64,000 nt of DNA from Candidatus Thiothrix putei (GCA_029972225.1 CP124756.1:3910279-3974278), one strand, 5' to 3'. Positions 1-9,954 are shown, numbered from the stretch's first letter. Translations and numbers: made by a program. The notes: generated from the sequence alone by a model not told the origin.

Positions 1-165
1 TGGCTATCGGAAATGACTAACTTTACCGCTATCCATCACGTTTGCAATGCCGGGGAAAACAAGACCCTGAAACGCATATTGAGCCTTTTTCATTAATTGA
101 CTGGCTCTGGGGTTTGGCAAACCAGGCTCAACACCAAGCCTGATTAATACCAGCATTCTAACTTC
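1..165. other. Left edge, no recognised gene
   Basis: A 50-codon minus-strand open frame lies at 4-156, beginning nine bases after the stop of the aminotransferase gene. I recognise nothing in it. It may be a decayed start of a following gene or chance. No RNA gene or repeat is visible here. Confidence 0.3.
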
Positions 166-1290
166 TTATTGAAACATTTCCATACATTTCCTGACAGCCG
201 CGCATACACGCTCGACATCACGCTTCTCCATGTCAAAATAAGAAGGAAGATTAATCCCTGTCTTATAGACTTGATACGTCATTGGCGTGGATGTACCCGG
301 ATAGTCACCCATTTCGGAGAGTGGATAAAAATAGGGGCGGCTATCCACCTCAAGTTCACGTAACTTCTTCATGAAAGCATCACGTGTTGTCTCATCTGCG
401 CCTTCCAGCTCTGCGGTCACCATCCAATATACATTTTTTGCCCAAGGTGCTGTGCGATTTAAGGTAATACCTGCCACATCTCTTAGCGCTTCTTGATACC
501 AAGCAAATATTTCCTGCTTTTTATCCAGAATTTCTTCGATCCGCTCTAACTGCGCCAATCCCAATGCTGCCTGCAAATTAGTCATCCGGTAGTTGTAACC
601 CACCTCGGTATGCCAATAGCGTTTGGTAGGACTCATCGCATGGTCACGTAAATATTTAGCACGCAGATACAGGGCTTCATCATCGGTCGTAATCATCCCG
701 CCCTCACCGGAGGTAATGACCTTATTGCCATAAAAACTGAATGAGCCACAGTGTCCCCACGAACCCACTTTTTTACCGTTCACTTCAGCACCATGTGCTT
801 CTGCGGCGTCTTCAATCACCAACAAACCATATTTCTCAGCAATCGCCATAATCTCAGGCATATTGGCTGGATGCCCATACAGGTGAACCGGAATAATAAC
901 TTTCGTTTTCTCTGTGATAGCCGCCTCGATAGCTGCCGGGTCAATACACAACGTTTCAGGGTCAATATCAACAAGCACTGGCACTGCCCCGACATACTTA
1001 GCAGCGTTGGCAGTAGCAATAAAGGTCAAATCAGGCATGATGATTTCATCCCCTGCCTTAACCCCCATACTCACCAAGGCCAAATGCAATGAAGTCGTGC
1101 CATTACTGCAAGTAAGTGCATACTTACTGCCACAGAATTGAGCGAATTTTTCCTCAAATGCGGTGATGTACTCGCCTAACGATGAAACCCAACCGGAGGC
1201 AATAGCAGCCGTCACATACTCGATTTCTTTCTTAGTAATGGTCGGCCTGGAAACAGGCAGAAAACCATTGTTCTGTTGTAATTGAGTCAT
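166..1290 (-). CDS. DegT/DnrJ/EryC1-family sugar aminotransferase
   Basis: A 374-residue PLP-dependent aminotransferase, usual length for the family that makes amino sugars such as perosamine from nucleotide keto-sugars. The internal aldimine lysine is K190 in the motif SFYGNKVITSGEGGM, and the EDAAEAHG motif around D161 contacts the cofactor. GTTSLHLAL near residue 65 is the phosphate-binding turn. An AGGAAAT Shine-Dalgarno precedes the ATG. It lies downstream of a WecA/MraY-like transferase gene on the same strand, so a role in surface polysaccharide or lipopolysaccharide sugar synthesis is likely. The exact sugar cannot be read from the sequence; GDP-perosamine synthase-like is the closest impression. 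Confidence 0.9.
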   Translation of the reverse strand: MTQLQQNNGFLPVSRPTITKKEIEYVTAAIASGWVSSLGEYITAFEEKFAQFCGSKYALTCSNGTTSLHLALVSMGVKAGDEIIMPDLTFIATANAAKYVGAVPVLVDIDPETLCIDPAAIEAAITEKTKVIIPVHLYGHPANMPEIMAIAEKYGLLVIEDAAEAHGAEVNGKKVGSWGHCGSFSFYGNKVITSGEGGMITTDDEALYLRAKYLRDHAMSPTKRYWHTEVGYNYRMTNLQAALGLAQLERIEEILDKKQEIFAWYQEALRDVAGITLNRTAPWAKNVYWMVTAELEGADETTRDAFMKKLRELEVDSRPYFYPLSEMGDYPGTSTPMTYQVYKTGINLPSYFDMEKRDVERVCAAVRKCMEMFQ

Positions 1291-1319
1291 TTACATTATT
1301 TCCTATGCTAAACAATCTG

Positions 1320-2383
1320 TTACTCAGCGAATTTTCTTTTCAAATGACGCACCCTGAAAGTATAAAGGACAAAGCCCATCAGGAAAGTCAAAAAGATAGT
1401 GACGTCTTGAAAGTGACTAACATGCATTGCTATGCCTACAACTGCAAAAAATGCCGATAAAGTGCAAATTCTCAAAAGAGCCATGCGCTTATCATCCCCG
1501 CCTTGCAACAAAATATGGTGAAGATGTGTACGATCTGCTTTCAGCGGTGATTGCCCGCGCATTAATCTATCGATGATCACCCGCGCCATGTCCATCAAAG
1601 GAAACGCAATCAACCACAACGCTGTTGCTGCGGAAAAACCAACCGCAGATTTAGCATCAACTGGCTGTATTCCCTGAATCAGCAGCCAAACGAGACGGTA
1701 AACCCAATCAGCATCGACCCTGTATCACCCATAAAAATCTTGGAGAGTCGTTTATCTTTTTCTTGAACTCCCCCTGCGAGATTCGCGATGAGATAAGGAA
1801 TGAGTGCGCCTGAGAGAATCAAGGTTAACTTCATATTCGTTAAGTCTCCCTTGAGGAAGAACAGAACTCCCATGCCCACAAAGGTAATGAGCGATGAAAT
1901 ACCAAGCAATCCATCAATGCCATCAATCATATTGTAGGCATTGATAGCCGCAATGACTGCCAACACCGTCACCACATAGCCAAACACCCCCAAATTCACT
2001 TCACCAAGACCCACAATATTTCCCAGACTATGAATGTAAGTCTCACTTCCCACGCACATCAGCACAGCCACCAGACTTTGCACCAACAAGCGGAATTTAG
2101 CTGACAACTCTTTAGCATCATCAACTACCCCTAGGGCAACGATCAGACTACTGCATACCAGATACGTCAAAGAACTAGAGCTAGGCGTAATGAAGAACGA
2201 AATACCCATCACCAAACCTGCATAAATCGACACCCCACCGATCAGCGGTATGTTGCCATCATGAAACTTACGTTCACTGTTTGGCGCATCAACCAAGCCA
2301 AATCTCATCGCAAAAGGCGTGAGCAGCAAAATGGACAATGCAGATACAAGAGAAACTAATAAAAAAATACCCGCAAAACTCAT
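1320..2383 (-). pseudogene. Undecaprenyl-phosphate glycosyl-1-P transferase (WecA/MraY family), frameshifted
   Basis: Polyprenyl-phosphate N-acetylhexosamine-1-phosphate transferase that would start lipid-linked polysaccharide assembly in the inner membrane. The ATG at 2383 follows a perfect AGGAGG. The first part carries PLIGGVSIYAG, VVDDAKEL with the Asp pair, NAYNMIDGIDGL and GDTGSMLIGF, then hits a stop at 1679. Restoring one T in the TTT run at about 1692-1694 continues the frame as FWLLIQGIQPVDAKS into the second part, which holds the conserved RTHLHHILL. The protein is therefore complete except for one missing base. This is either a real inactivating mutation or a homopolymer sequencing error. 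Multiple membrane helices are evident throughout. Confidence 0.85.
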
Positions 2384-2440
2384 TGGAACCTCCTGTTCAC
2401 AACAGCACCCACACAATATCGACACAACATAAAAAGTCAC

Positions 2441-3092
2441 CCCCCATCTGCTACCGACCGCCCAGTCGCGTTTCCCGGCAACTTAATAAACACTCGTTAG
2501 TTATAAATCCAACCACGCTGAAAACAGATGGGATTGACATGAACGCACAAAATACTGAAGTCAATAACCATCTATTGAATCAAAATCCTATGACGTAAGA
2601 TGAACGATAGCTGAAAAGAACTCAGTGATTACAATCACAGTAAAACACCTAAATACATAGATCGACATCATTTCTTAATCACTTTTCCTATAAGGAAAAA
2701 AACCATGCAAATAAAAAATATTTATAATAAAGGTTGGACTCAATGCTAATCTTGGTGTAATTCATCGATGAATACACCATGCCAATATAATCAGGCAGGA
2801 AAATACCATCCACCGTTGAAAAAGAATTTCCATAAAAATCATATAGGTGCTTGACTAACAAGACAGAAAACATTGCGCCAAACATCAAGGCAAGCTAATT
2901 AAAAATATCTTTTTTTGCTTATAAAAAAAGCATATAACAATAAGTACCCTTAATACCTTAGTGTTAAACTATAGTTCGTTTTTACATTATTTCTATGGAT
3001 TTTTTGGCTTTTTGATTTATTTTTTTGATCATAAACAAGGAAATGATTTTTTATTAATAATCATATAAAAACAATGATTATTAATTAATCAA
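2441..3092. other. AT-rich intergenic region between divergent genes
   Basis: About 650 bases, markedly richer in A and T than the flanks, between the transferase gene (minus) and the ruvB side (plus). A 65-codon minus-strand frame at 2688-2885 encodes a hydrophobic, aromatic-rich peptide I do not recognise. It has no convincing ribosome site and may be a remnant of a membrane protein gene. T-rich and A-rich inverted stretches near 2918-2940 could fold but lack a GC stem. Confidence 0.4.
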
Positions 3093-3236
3093 TTCTCTCA
3101 CGGTGACACAGCCTCAAAAATTTTCGTAGCACACCAATACACCCTAAACGGCGATACGCAGCAAGCAAAATACAGCGTGACACTGGAACACCTTACGCCA
3201 AAACCGCTACACTACAGCAATCCCTCATACAGCTAA
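3093..3236 (+). pseudogene. 3' remnant of an unrecognised gene upstream of ruvB
   Basis: Forty-seven sense codons in one frame end at a TAA twelve bases before the ruvB start. The peptide contains GDTASKIFVAHQYTLNGD and then KYSVTLEHL. Its base composition matches ordinary coding DNA of this genome and differs sharply from the AT-rich DNA just upstream, where the frame closes. There is no plausible start codon, so it looks like the tail of a gene whose 5' part was deleted or replaced. The family is not recognised. Confidence 0.45.
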
Positions 3237-3248
3237 AAGCTTGATCTC

Positions 3249-4316
3249 ATGGAAAAACCAGCAGCACATATCCTCTCTCCACACGGTCATCGTGAAGAGG
3301 CTTACACCGAAGATCACATTCGCCCACGCCGCCTGCAAGACTATATTGGTCAGCCCGTCGTTCGCGAACAAATGGAAATTTTCATCCATGCCGCTCGCCA
3401 TCGTGGGGAAGCGCTGGATCACGTGCTGATTTTTGGCCCCCCCGGTCTGGGCAAAACCACACTTTCGCATATCATCGCCCATGAAATGGGAGCCAACCTG
3501 CGTCAAACCTCAGGACCAGTCCTGGAAAAAGCCGGGGATTTAGCCGCCCTGCTCACCAACCTCGAACCTCACGACGTATTATTTATTGACGAAATCCATC
3601 GACTTAGCCCGATGGTGGAAGAAATCCTCTACCCCGCCTTAGAAGATTTCCAACTCGACATCATGATTGGTGAAGGCCCTGCGGCACGCTCCATCAAATT
3701 GGATTTGCCCCCCTTCACCCTAGTGGGAGCAACCACGCGAGCAGGCTTACTGACCTCACCACTGCGTGACCGTTTCGGTATTGTGCAACGTCTGGAGTTT
3801 TACAATATTGATGACCTGGCCTACATCGTGCAACGCGCTTCCGGCATCATAGGTGCGCGGATTGATGGCGGTGGCGCACAAGAAATCGCCCGTCGCTCAC
3901 GCGGCACACCCCGTATTGCCAACCGCCTGCTGCGCCGGGTACGCGATTACGTGCAAGTAAAAGGCACCGGATTGATTGATAGCGAGATGGCAGATAAAGC
4001 CCTCAATATGCTCAATGTCGATAATCAAGGCTTTGATCATATGGACAGACGTCTGCTGTTGGCTGTCATGGAAAAATTTGACGGTGGTCCTGTGGGTGTT
4101 GACAGCCTGGCAGCGGCGATTGGCGAAGAACGCGGCACGATTGAAGATGTACTCGAACCCTTCCTCATCCAGCAAGGTTTCCTGATGCGTACTCCACGTG
4201 GCAGGGTCGCCACCCGCAGGGCATGGCAACATTTTGGGCTGAACATCCCCTCACGTTTGAACCTCTCTACCCCCAATACTGACGAAGAAGGCACGAGTTT
4301 TGACCTGTTTGAATGA
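3249..4316 (+). CDS. ruvB: Holliday junction branch-migration helicase RuvB
   Basis: A 355-residue AAA+ motor that drives branch migration of Holliday junctions with RuvA and RuvC. Near residues 61-70 the Walker A is GPPGLGKTT, the Walker B box DEIHRL lies near 115, sensor region [10 protein letters not shown] follows, and the C-terminal winged helix ends with RTPRGRVAT. Full family length. The gene starts the tol-pal cluster and its 3' end overlaps ybgC by 17 bases. The usual partner ruvA is not in the window; the gene upstream is only a fragment. Confidence 0.97.
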   Translation: MEKPAAHILSPHGHREEAYTEDHIRPRRLQDYIGQPVVREQMEIFIHAARHRGEALDHVLIFGPPGLGKTTLSHIIAHEMGANLRQTSGPVLEKAGDLAALLTNLEPHDVLFIDEIHRLSPMVEEILYPALEDFQLDIMIGEGPAARSIKLDLPPFTLVGATTRAGLLTSPLRDRFGIVQRLEFYNIDDLAYIVQRASGIIGARIDGGGAQEIARRSRGTPRIANRLLRRVRDYVQVKGTGLIDSEMADKALNMLNVDNQGFDHMDRRLLLAVMEKFDGGPVGVDSLAAAIGEERGTIEDVLEPFLIQQGFLMRTPRGRVATRRAWQHFGLNIPSRLNLSTPNTDEEGTSFDLFE

Positions 4317-4719
4317 ATTTATTCTCCCAGTGCGCGTCTACTACGAAGATACTGACGCAGGCGGTGTGGTATATCATGCCAACTACCTACGGTTCATGGA
4401 ACGCGCCCGTACCGAATGGCTACGTACCCTAGGCTTTGAACAAGACAAGTTGGCACAAGAATTAAACATTGTCTTCGTCGTGGCCGGATTGGAGATTGCC
4501 TACCGCAAACCTGCCCGATTTAATGATGCATTGTTGGTTAGCACCCATGTCGACGCCATTGGTCGGGCAAGTATTGCATTTAAACAAGAAATTTGGCGTG
4601 AAGGCAGCAATAATTCGCGTGAACTCTTGACAACTGCCAGCGTCAAAGTAGTCTGTGTCAGCACGGGCAACTTTCGTTCAACATCTATTCCAACAGCAAT
4701 CAGGGAACTTCTTCAGTGA
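4300..4719 (+). CDS. ybgC: Tol-Pal associated acyl-CoA thioesterase YbgC
   Basis: A 139-residue hotdog-fold thioesterase hydrolysing short or medium acyl-CoA esters and found at the head of tol-pal operons. The signature [17 protein letters not shown] holds the catalytic Asp near residue 17. No in-frame ATG exists near the N-terminus. A TTG at 4300, nine or so bases after AAGAAGG, is the likeliest start, with another TTG at 4309. The frame overlaps ruvB and its stop overlaps the GTG of tolQ, so translational coupling is expected. Confidence 0.93.
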   Translation: MTCLNEFILPVRVYYEDTDAGGVVYHANYLRFMERARTEWLRTLGFEQDKLAQELNIVFVVAGLEIAYRKPARFNDALLVSTHVDAIGRASIAFKQEIWREGSNNSRELLTTASVKVVCVSTGNFRSTSIPTAIRELLQ

Positions 4720-5402
4720 CAACAGACCTCTCCATACTCAAGCTGATCATGGATGCCAGCTTGGTCGTCAAAATTGTGATGATCTTGCTGGTATTGGCTT
4801 CGCTGCTGTCTTGGACTTTGATCATGGTCAAATCCAGCACGATTAACAGCACCCAAAGCAATGTCACCAAATTTGAAGAACGCTTCTGGAGCGGCGTTTC
4901 ACTGAACTCCTTATACGAAGAGTTGTCTCAGAAAGCACAGCGGCACGGGTTAGAGCGGATTTTTTATGACGGCTTCCACGAGTACAAACGTGCACTCAAC
5001 GTAGACCCGACATCACGACTATCCGTAACAGATTCCGTGCAACGCTCAATGCGCGTCGCTGCTTCCAAAGAAGTGGATGATTTGGAACAAAATCTAGCGT
5101 TTCTTGCCACCGTCGGCTCGACTAGCCCATATGTTGGTTTATTTGGCACAGTGTGGGGAATCATGAACTCGTTTATCTCACTAGGACAAATGCAGCAAGC
5201 TACTTTAGGTGTCGTCGCTCCCGGTATTGCGGAAGCACTGATTGCCACTGCGATTGGGCTATTTGCTGCGATTCCAGCCGTCATTGCCTACAACCGCTTC
5301 AGTGACAAAATTGACCGTCTGGTCGTGAGTTACGACAACTTCCGGGAAGAGTTCACGGCCTTATTGGAGCGTCACGCCAATACACCAAGGAAAGCGGCAT
5401 GA
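4716..5402 (+). CDS. tolQ: Tol-Pal proton channel subunit TolQ
   Basis: A 228-residue inner-membrane protein of the TolQ/ExbB/MotA family. With TolR it forms the proton channel that energises TolA during outer-membrane constriction. Three membrane segments are visible, near residues 18-40, 135-155 (with SPYVGLFGTVWGIM) and 168-190 (GIAEALIATAIGLFAAIPA). The start is GTG in a GTGA overlap with the ybgC stop. The end overlaps tolR by four bases. Confidence 0.96.
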   Translation: MTTDLSILKLIMDASLVVKIVMILLVLASLLSWTLIMVKSSTINSTQSNVTKFEERFWSGVSLNSLYEELSQKAQRHGLERIFYDGFHEYKRALNVDPTSRLSVTDSVQRSMRVAASKEVDDLEQNLAFLATVGSTSPYVGLFGTVWGIMNSFISLGQMQQATLGVVAPGIAEALIATAIGLFAAIPAVIAYNRFSDKIDRLVVSYDNFREEFTALLERHANTPRKAA

Positions 5403-5824
5403 GCAGTTCGCGCCGTCGCCGTAAAATCATGGCAGAAATGAACGTCGTGCCGTATATCGACGTTATGTTAGTCTTGCTGGTTATTTTCATGGTCACTGCC
5501 CCCATCATGCAAACCGGTGTCACTGTGGATGCACCTGATGCGCAAGCAGAACCATTAGATGCCAACAACCAACAAGAGCCATTGACGATTTCCGTTGATG
5601 CCAGTGGTAAATTATTTCTGGATGATGGCACAGAAGTTCCTGCTGCCAATGTGACAGAATACGTCACCAGCCAATTGGATGCCAAAGCCGAACGTCCGGT
5701 GTATGTGCGTGCCGATAGCACCGTCGAATACCGTCACCTGATGAACGCCATGGTTGCCGTGCAACAAGCTGGCGCAAAAAAAATTGGCCTGATGGCGGAT
5801 CCAGCACCGCCTGACCGCCCCTAA
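5399..5824 (+). CDS. tolR: Tol-Pal proton channel subunit TolR
   Basis: A 141-residue ExbD/TolR protein with one N-terminal membrane segment (about 19-40). It carries the proton-relay Asp at residue 21 in NVVPYIDVMLVLLVIF, followed by a periplasmic domain. It begins in an ATGA overlap with tolQ. In the family it partners TolQ and contacts TolA; the gene order here is the standard one. Confidence 0.96.
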   Translation: MSSSRRRRKIMAEMNVVPYIDVMLVLLVIFMVTAPIMQTGVTVDAPDAQAEPLDANNQQEPLTISVDASGKLFLDDGTEVPAANVTEYVTSQLDAKAERPVYVRADSTVEYRHLMNAMVAVQQAGAKKIGLMADPAPPDRP

Positions 5825-5859
5825 CACACCAGTGATCTAACAGGGCTAATGACAAGATC

Positions 5860-7086
5860 ATGTTTAAAGAAATACGCAATAAACCACAAGCACTCTTTTG
5901 GGCTATCGCCCTGCACATCCTCATCGTGGCAGTGCTCTTGCTCAGTTTTCAGCTAACCGATCGCCCGGATACCGCTGAAAACACCGCCATCGAAGTCACG
6001 CTTCCTGAAGGGACACTCCCCCCAGAAGAACCTAAGACCAGCGAACCGGAGCGTACCGCCTTAACCGCAACCCAAGACGCCTCTCCAGCCGAGGTTCCAC
6101 CCACAACAAACGCCGATACAGAAGCGGCTGAAGCACAAGCCAAGCAGCAAGCGGCTGAAGCAGCTGCTGCGGCAACGGCACAAGCCGAAGCACAACGTAA
6201 AGCACTGGCTGAAAGCAAGGCAGAAGCGGCTCGTGAAAAAGCAGCCGCAGAAAAAGCGGCTGCCGAAAAAGCCCAACAACAAGCCGCAGCCCGTGAAAAA
6301 GCAGCAGAGCGCCAAGAAACGGCTGCCGAAGAACGTGCCAAAGCCGAAGCTCGCCGCCGTGCCGAAGCCAGAGCCGAAACCCGCCGCCAAGCATTAGCTG
6401 AAGAAAAAGAAGCTGAACGCAAACAAGCCTTAGCCGCCAGCAAAGCCAAGGCGGAAGCAGCAGCCAAAGCTCTTGCCGAAAAGAAAGCCCGCGAAAAAGC
6501 CAACGCCGCAGCAGAGGCCGCTGCCAAAGCCAAGTCAGAAGCAAAAGCAGAGGCCACCGCGAAAGCTAAAGCAGAAGCGGCTGCCGAAGCAAAAGCCAAA
6601 GCTACCGCCGAAGCCAAAGCAGAGGCCGCAGCGAAGGCTAAAGCAGAAGCCGACGCCAAAGCCAAGTCAGAAGCCCTTGCCAGTAAAAAAGCGGCTGAAG
6701 AAGAAGCCAAACTTGCAGCCGACCGTGAGCGCTGGAAAGCGGCTGAAGCCAAACGCAAAGCGGCTGAAGAAGAAGCCCGTCGAGCAGCAGCGGCTGCCGC
6801 AGGCCCCAGCAACAGTGACCTCAGCTCCGCCAGAGCCGCTTGGAAAGCTGCCGTCAACCGCAAGATTAAAGCCAATTGGAACAAACCCAGCGAACGCTTC
6901 GGTATGTCTGCCACTATCCGCCTAATGATCAGCCCATCCGGCGGGATTCAACGCTTTACCTTGTCTTGTGATGGCAGCCCGGCTTTTTGTGAATCAATCA
7001 AAGCGGCTGTCCACCGCTCTGATCCGTTTCCACGTCCAGAATACAAAGAACTGTACAACGATACCCACGTTATCAAGATGGATTAA
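5860..7086 (+). CDS. tolA: Tol-Pal envelope-spanning protein TolA
   Basis: A 408-residue protein that links the TolQR motor to Pal across the periplasm. Domain I is an N-terminal membrane helix (about residues 14-31). Domain II is a long Ala/Lys/Glu/Gln-rich helix, roughly 80-310, of AEAKAKAEA-type repeats. Domain III is the C-terminal globular part from about residue 315, with two Cys in LSCDGSPAFCES. The low-complexity domain II creates large antisense open frames that are not genes. Confidence 0.96.
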   Translation: MFKEIRNKPQALFWAIALHILIVAVLLLSFQLTDRPDTAENTAIEVTLPEGTLPPEEPKTSEPERTALTATQDASPAEVPPTTNADTEAAEAQAKQQAAEAAAAATAQAEAQRKALAESKAEAAREKAAAEKAAAEKAQQQAAAREKAAERQETAAEERAKAEARRRAEARAETRRQALAEEKEAERKQALAASKAKAEAAAKALAEKKAREKANAAAEAAAKAKSEAKAEATAKAKAEAAAEAKAKATAEAKAEAAAKAKAEADAKAKSEALASKKAAEEEAKLAADRERWKAAEAKRKAAEEEARRAAAAAAGPSNSDLSSARAAWKAAVNRKIKANWNKPSERFGMSATIRLMISPSGGIQRFTLSCDGSPAFCESIKAAVHRSDPFPRPEYKELYNDTHVIKMD

Positions 7087-7097
7087 CAGCAATGCAC

Positions 7098-8330
7098 ATG
7101 AAAACAACCACTTTACTGGCCTCCGTCCTGTTAGTCACCGGACTTGGCTTACCGCTCGCCTCAATGGCTGAAGAGCTACACTCGCGCATTGACATTGATG
7201 CCACTGCCGGTGAAACCAGCATCATTATTGCGCCGTTCAGCCCGCTCTCCAAAGTGATCGAAGCGGATCTGCAACGTAGCGGACGCTTTGCCCTGATGGA
7301 TCCCGCCCGTATTGGGGGTAATTTATCCCCCGAAGCCTTGCGGGCGACCGGCGCAGAATACGCAGTGGTCGGCAGTCATAACGGGGATATGAATTTCCAA
7401 CTGATCAATTTACGCACCGGGCAAGCGGAAGGCGCATTTCGCATTCCGTCACACCAAAACCAACGCCGCATGGCACACAAAGCCGCCGATCTCGTTTTTG
7501 AAAAACTCACCGGTGTTAAAGGCGCATTCGATACCCGCATCGCCTACGTATCCGCCAGTGGCCCTGCGAAAAACCAAACCTACCAACTGATCGTGTCGGA
7601 TGCGGACGGTTTCACCCCCCGCACCATCGTTTCCTCACGCAAGCCGGTCATGTCACCCAGTTGGTCACCCGATGGCCGACAAGTGGCTTACGTCTCCTAC
7701 GAAACCGGACGACCGGTGGTATACGCCCAAGACTTAGCCTCAGGCAGTAAGCGCACCATTTCTGACCCGAACCGCTCCAGCATTTCCCCCTCTTGGTCGC
7801 CGGATGGGCGCTCCATTGCCTACAGCGTGGCAGAACGGGGCAATTACAACATCGTCGTGGCAGGCGCGAATGGTGGCGGCGCACGCCAAATTACCAATAC
7901 ACGCGGTATCAATGCAGAACCACAATGGGCAGACAGCAATACGATTGTGTTTACCTCTGACCGCAGCGGGCAACCCCAACTGTACAAAATCACTGCGAGT
8001 GGTGGTAGTGAAAGCCGCATGTCCTTCAGTGGCGGCTATAACGCCGGAGCCAGTATTGCAGGCAATAGTGTCGCAATGGTACGGCAAAATGGCGGCACAT
8101 CCAGCATCACCATTATGGATGCCGCGACCAAACAAGAGCGTACTATTTCGCGCGGTACACAAGACGATTCACCTGCCATTTCCCCCAATGGCATGATGGT
8201 GTTGTACGCCACGGATGCCGGTGGACGCAACTCCCTAGCCGTTGCCAGTGACAATGGTAAAGCCCACCAAAGCCTGTATTCACAGGCTGGTGATGTACGC
8301 GACCCCGCGTGGTCCCCCTACCTTGATTAA
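7098..8330 (+). CDS. tolB: Tol-Pal periplasmic beta-propeller TolB
   Basis: About 410 residues. A signal peptide is followed by an N-terminal alpha/beta domain (about 25-160) and a six-bladed propeller of PSWSPDGR(Q/S)-type repeats that binds Pal. I choose the ATG at 7098, which gives a clean signal peptide with cleavage after ASMA; an ATG at 7092 is possible. The stop overlaps the first possible start of pal at 8330. Confidence 0.95.
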   Translation: MKTTTLLASVLLVTGLGLPLASMAEELHSRIDIDATAGETSIIIAPFSPLSKVIEADLQRSGRFALMDPARIGGNLSPEALRATGAEYAVVGSHNGDMNFQLINLRTGQAEGAFRIPSHQNQRRMAHKAADLVFEKLTGVKGAFDTRIAYVSASGPAKNQTYQLIVSDADGFTPRTIVSSRKPVMSPSWSPDGRQVAYVSYETGRPVVYAQDLASGSKRTISDPNRSSISPSWSPDGRSIAYSVAERGNYNIVVAGANGGGARQITNTRGINAEPQWADSNTIVFTSDRSGQPQLYKITASGGSESRMSFSGGYNAGASIAGNSVAMVRQNGGTSSITIMDAATKQERTISRGTQDDSPAISPNGMMVLYATDAGGRNSLAVASDNGKAHQSLYSQAGDVRDPAWSPYLD

Positions 8331-8917
8331 TGAATAGCGAGATGAGTGTTATGAATAGGAAAGCATTAGCAATGTCAGTATTGGTTGCCGCATTAAGTAT
8401 TACTGGCTGCCAACAAGTTCCGCCGAATGGTGCAGGCACAGGCGGTACAACAGGTAGTGGTTATGGAACCGGCGGTGGCTACGGCACAGGCGGCTATGGC
8501 ACGGGTGGCACTTACGGGAACGGCTACGGCACAGGTACTGGGCAATACACACCCGCAGAACTGCGCAACCCCAACAGCATTCTCGCGCAACGGGTCATTT
8601 ACTTCGACCTTGACCGCTCGGAGATCAAACCGGAGTACATGAATATCCTCAATGCTCACGCCTCTTTACTTGCCGCCTACCCTAACCTGCGGGTACGGTT
8701 AGAAGGCCATGCAGACGAACGTGGCTCACGCGAATACAACGTCGCCCTGTCTGAACGGCGCGGCTATTCAGTACTCGATTACATGCAAGTCAAAGGCAGC
8801 AGCAGCAACCAGATGGAAGTCATCGGTTATGGCGAAGAAGTTCCTGCTGTTTTCGGGCATAATGAAAGCGCGTGGGGTAAAAACCGCCGCGTCGAAATCA
8901 AATATGCCGGAGAATAA
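8330..8917 (+). CDS. pal: Peptidoglycan-associated lipoprotein Pal
   Basis: An outer-membrane lipoprotein with an OmpA-type C-terminal domain that binds peptidoglycan and TolB. The lipobox ITGC gives the lipidated Cys. A Gly/Tyr/Thr-rich linker (GTGGYGTGG repeats, about residues 35-70) leads to the OmpA core with FDLDRSEIKPEY and EGHADERGSREYNVALSERR. Start choice is open between ATG 8330, which overlaps the tolB stop, and ATG 8351, which gives a shorter and more typical signal peptide. Confidence 0.95.
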   Translation: MNSEMSVMNRKALAMSVLVAALSITGCQQVPPNGAGTGGTTGSGYGTGGGYGTGGYGTGGTYGNGYGTGTGQYTPAELRNPNSILAQRVIYFDLDRSEIKPEYMNILNAHASLLAAYPNLRVRLEGHADERGSREYNVALSERRGYSVLDYMQVKGSSSNQMEVIGYGEEVPAVFGHNESAWGKNRRVEIKYAGE

Positions 8918-8921
8918 TGTC

Positions 8922-9851
8922 ATGCAAAACAAGCTAAACCGCAGCGTCCTAGCCGCTTTGGTAGCTACTCTACTGACTGCGCCCGTCGTGGCGCAACCCA
9001 TGTCAGATGAAGCGGCAGTCCAGTTACTGCAACGGGTGAATGAGCTGGAGCAAGAACTGCGCAACCTGCGGGGTGATAACGAAACCCTGCAAAACGAGCT
9101 GGAAACCATCCGCAAAAGTCAGCAGGATACCTTTCAACAAGTTGACGAACGGATTGAAAAGCTGCAAAGCGAGACTCCCGACACCACGAACAGCGGCACT
9201 TCTGCTGACAAAGTGTTGGACAATACGGACGCCGCTGCTCTTAAAGCCAAGGAATCCGCCACTGACGTTACCGACAAGGTAACTAAAACAGATCCCAACG
9301 GCTTCTACAGCTACGGCACTGGCAAGTCAGATGACAAAAATCTACCTGCGGATAAAGCGGCTGTTCCTCCAGCAGAGGCTAAAACAGATGCATCCACAGA
9401 CGTCAAAGCAGATACGGCGAATAGCAGTGAGATAAAAACGCCTGACAAAGTAGCCCTACCCGAACAGGAAGAGCGTTCTGTTTATGACCATGCTTTCCAA
9501 ACCTTGCTGCAAGACCCGAAAGAAGCGGTTCCAGAATTTCGCGCTTTCCTCAAGGATTACCCCAAAAGCCCACTGGCTGCCAGCGCACAATACTGGGTAG
9601 GTGAAGCGTTATACGCTGAAAAGGATTTCAAAGCAGCTATTGAAGAGTTCTTAGTGGTACTCAAAGAACACAAAGGTAGCGACAAAGCCCCGGATGCCGC
9701 ACTCAAGTTAGGCTACAGCTTCTACGAACTCAAAGACTGGGAAAAAGCCCGCAAGACCTTGGAAGACGTGATCAGCTTCTTCCCCGATAACGCGGAAACT
9801 AGCAAACTGGCCAAAGCAAGGCTTAACCAAATGCAGGCTGAGGGGCACTAA
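8922..9851 (+). CDS. cpoB: Cell division coordinator CpoB (YbgF)
   Basis: A 309-residue periplasmic protein coordinating Tol-Pal with peptidoglycan synthesis. ATG 8922 follows a GGAG at 8909-8912 and gives a signal peptide ending APVVAQ. Residues about 30-75 form a coiled coil (RVNELEQELRNL). A Lys/Asp/Thr-rich linker follows, then TPR repeats from about 190 (VYDHAFQTLLQDPKEAVPEF). The linker is longer than I expect for the family. The frame stays open further upstream inside pal, but that has no ribosome site. Confidence 0.93.
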   Translation: MQNKLNRSVLAALVATLLTAPVVAQPMSDEAAVQLLQRVNELEQELRNLRGDNETLQNELETIRKSQQDTFQQVDERIEKLQSETPDTTNSGTSADKVLDNTDAAALKAKESATDVTDKVTKTDPNGFYSYGTGKSDDKNLPADKAAVPPAEAKTDASTDVKADTANSSEIKTPDKVALPEQEERSVYDHAFQTLLQDPKEAVPEFRAFLKDYPKSPLAASAQYWVGEALYAEKDFKAAIEEFLVVLKEHKGSDKAPDAALKLGYSFYELKDWEKARKTLEDVISFFPDNAETSKLAKARLNQMQAEGH

Positions 9852-9865
9852 GCCCCTCTTTTTTT
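9840..9865 (+). terminator. Rho-independent terminator of the tol-pal operon
   Basis: A 7-bp perfect stem, GAGGGGC with GCCCCTC, around a 5-base loop (9847-9851), followed by seven T. The stop codon of cpoB lies in the loop, so translation ends inside the hairpin. It closes the ruvB-cpoB gene run. Confidence 0.85.
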
Positions 9866-9954
9866 AATCAGACTGACAGCTTCTTCTGCAAAATTCTGCT
9901 TCTTTGCATATAGTTATTGGGCATGGATGACCATTAAAAATAGCGGAGATGTGC

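Noticed and set aside
2688..2885. 65-codon hydrophobic minus-strand frame as a real gene
   Set aside because: AT-rich DNA, no ribosome site, no recognisable family; kept only as a note in the gap description.
5949..6914. 321-codon antisense open frame rich in Ala and Ser
   Set aside because: It is the mirror of the Ala/Lys/Glu repeats of tolA domain II; low complexity keeps the opposite strand open.
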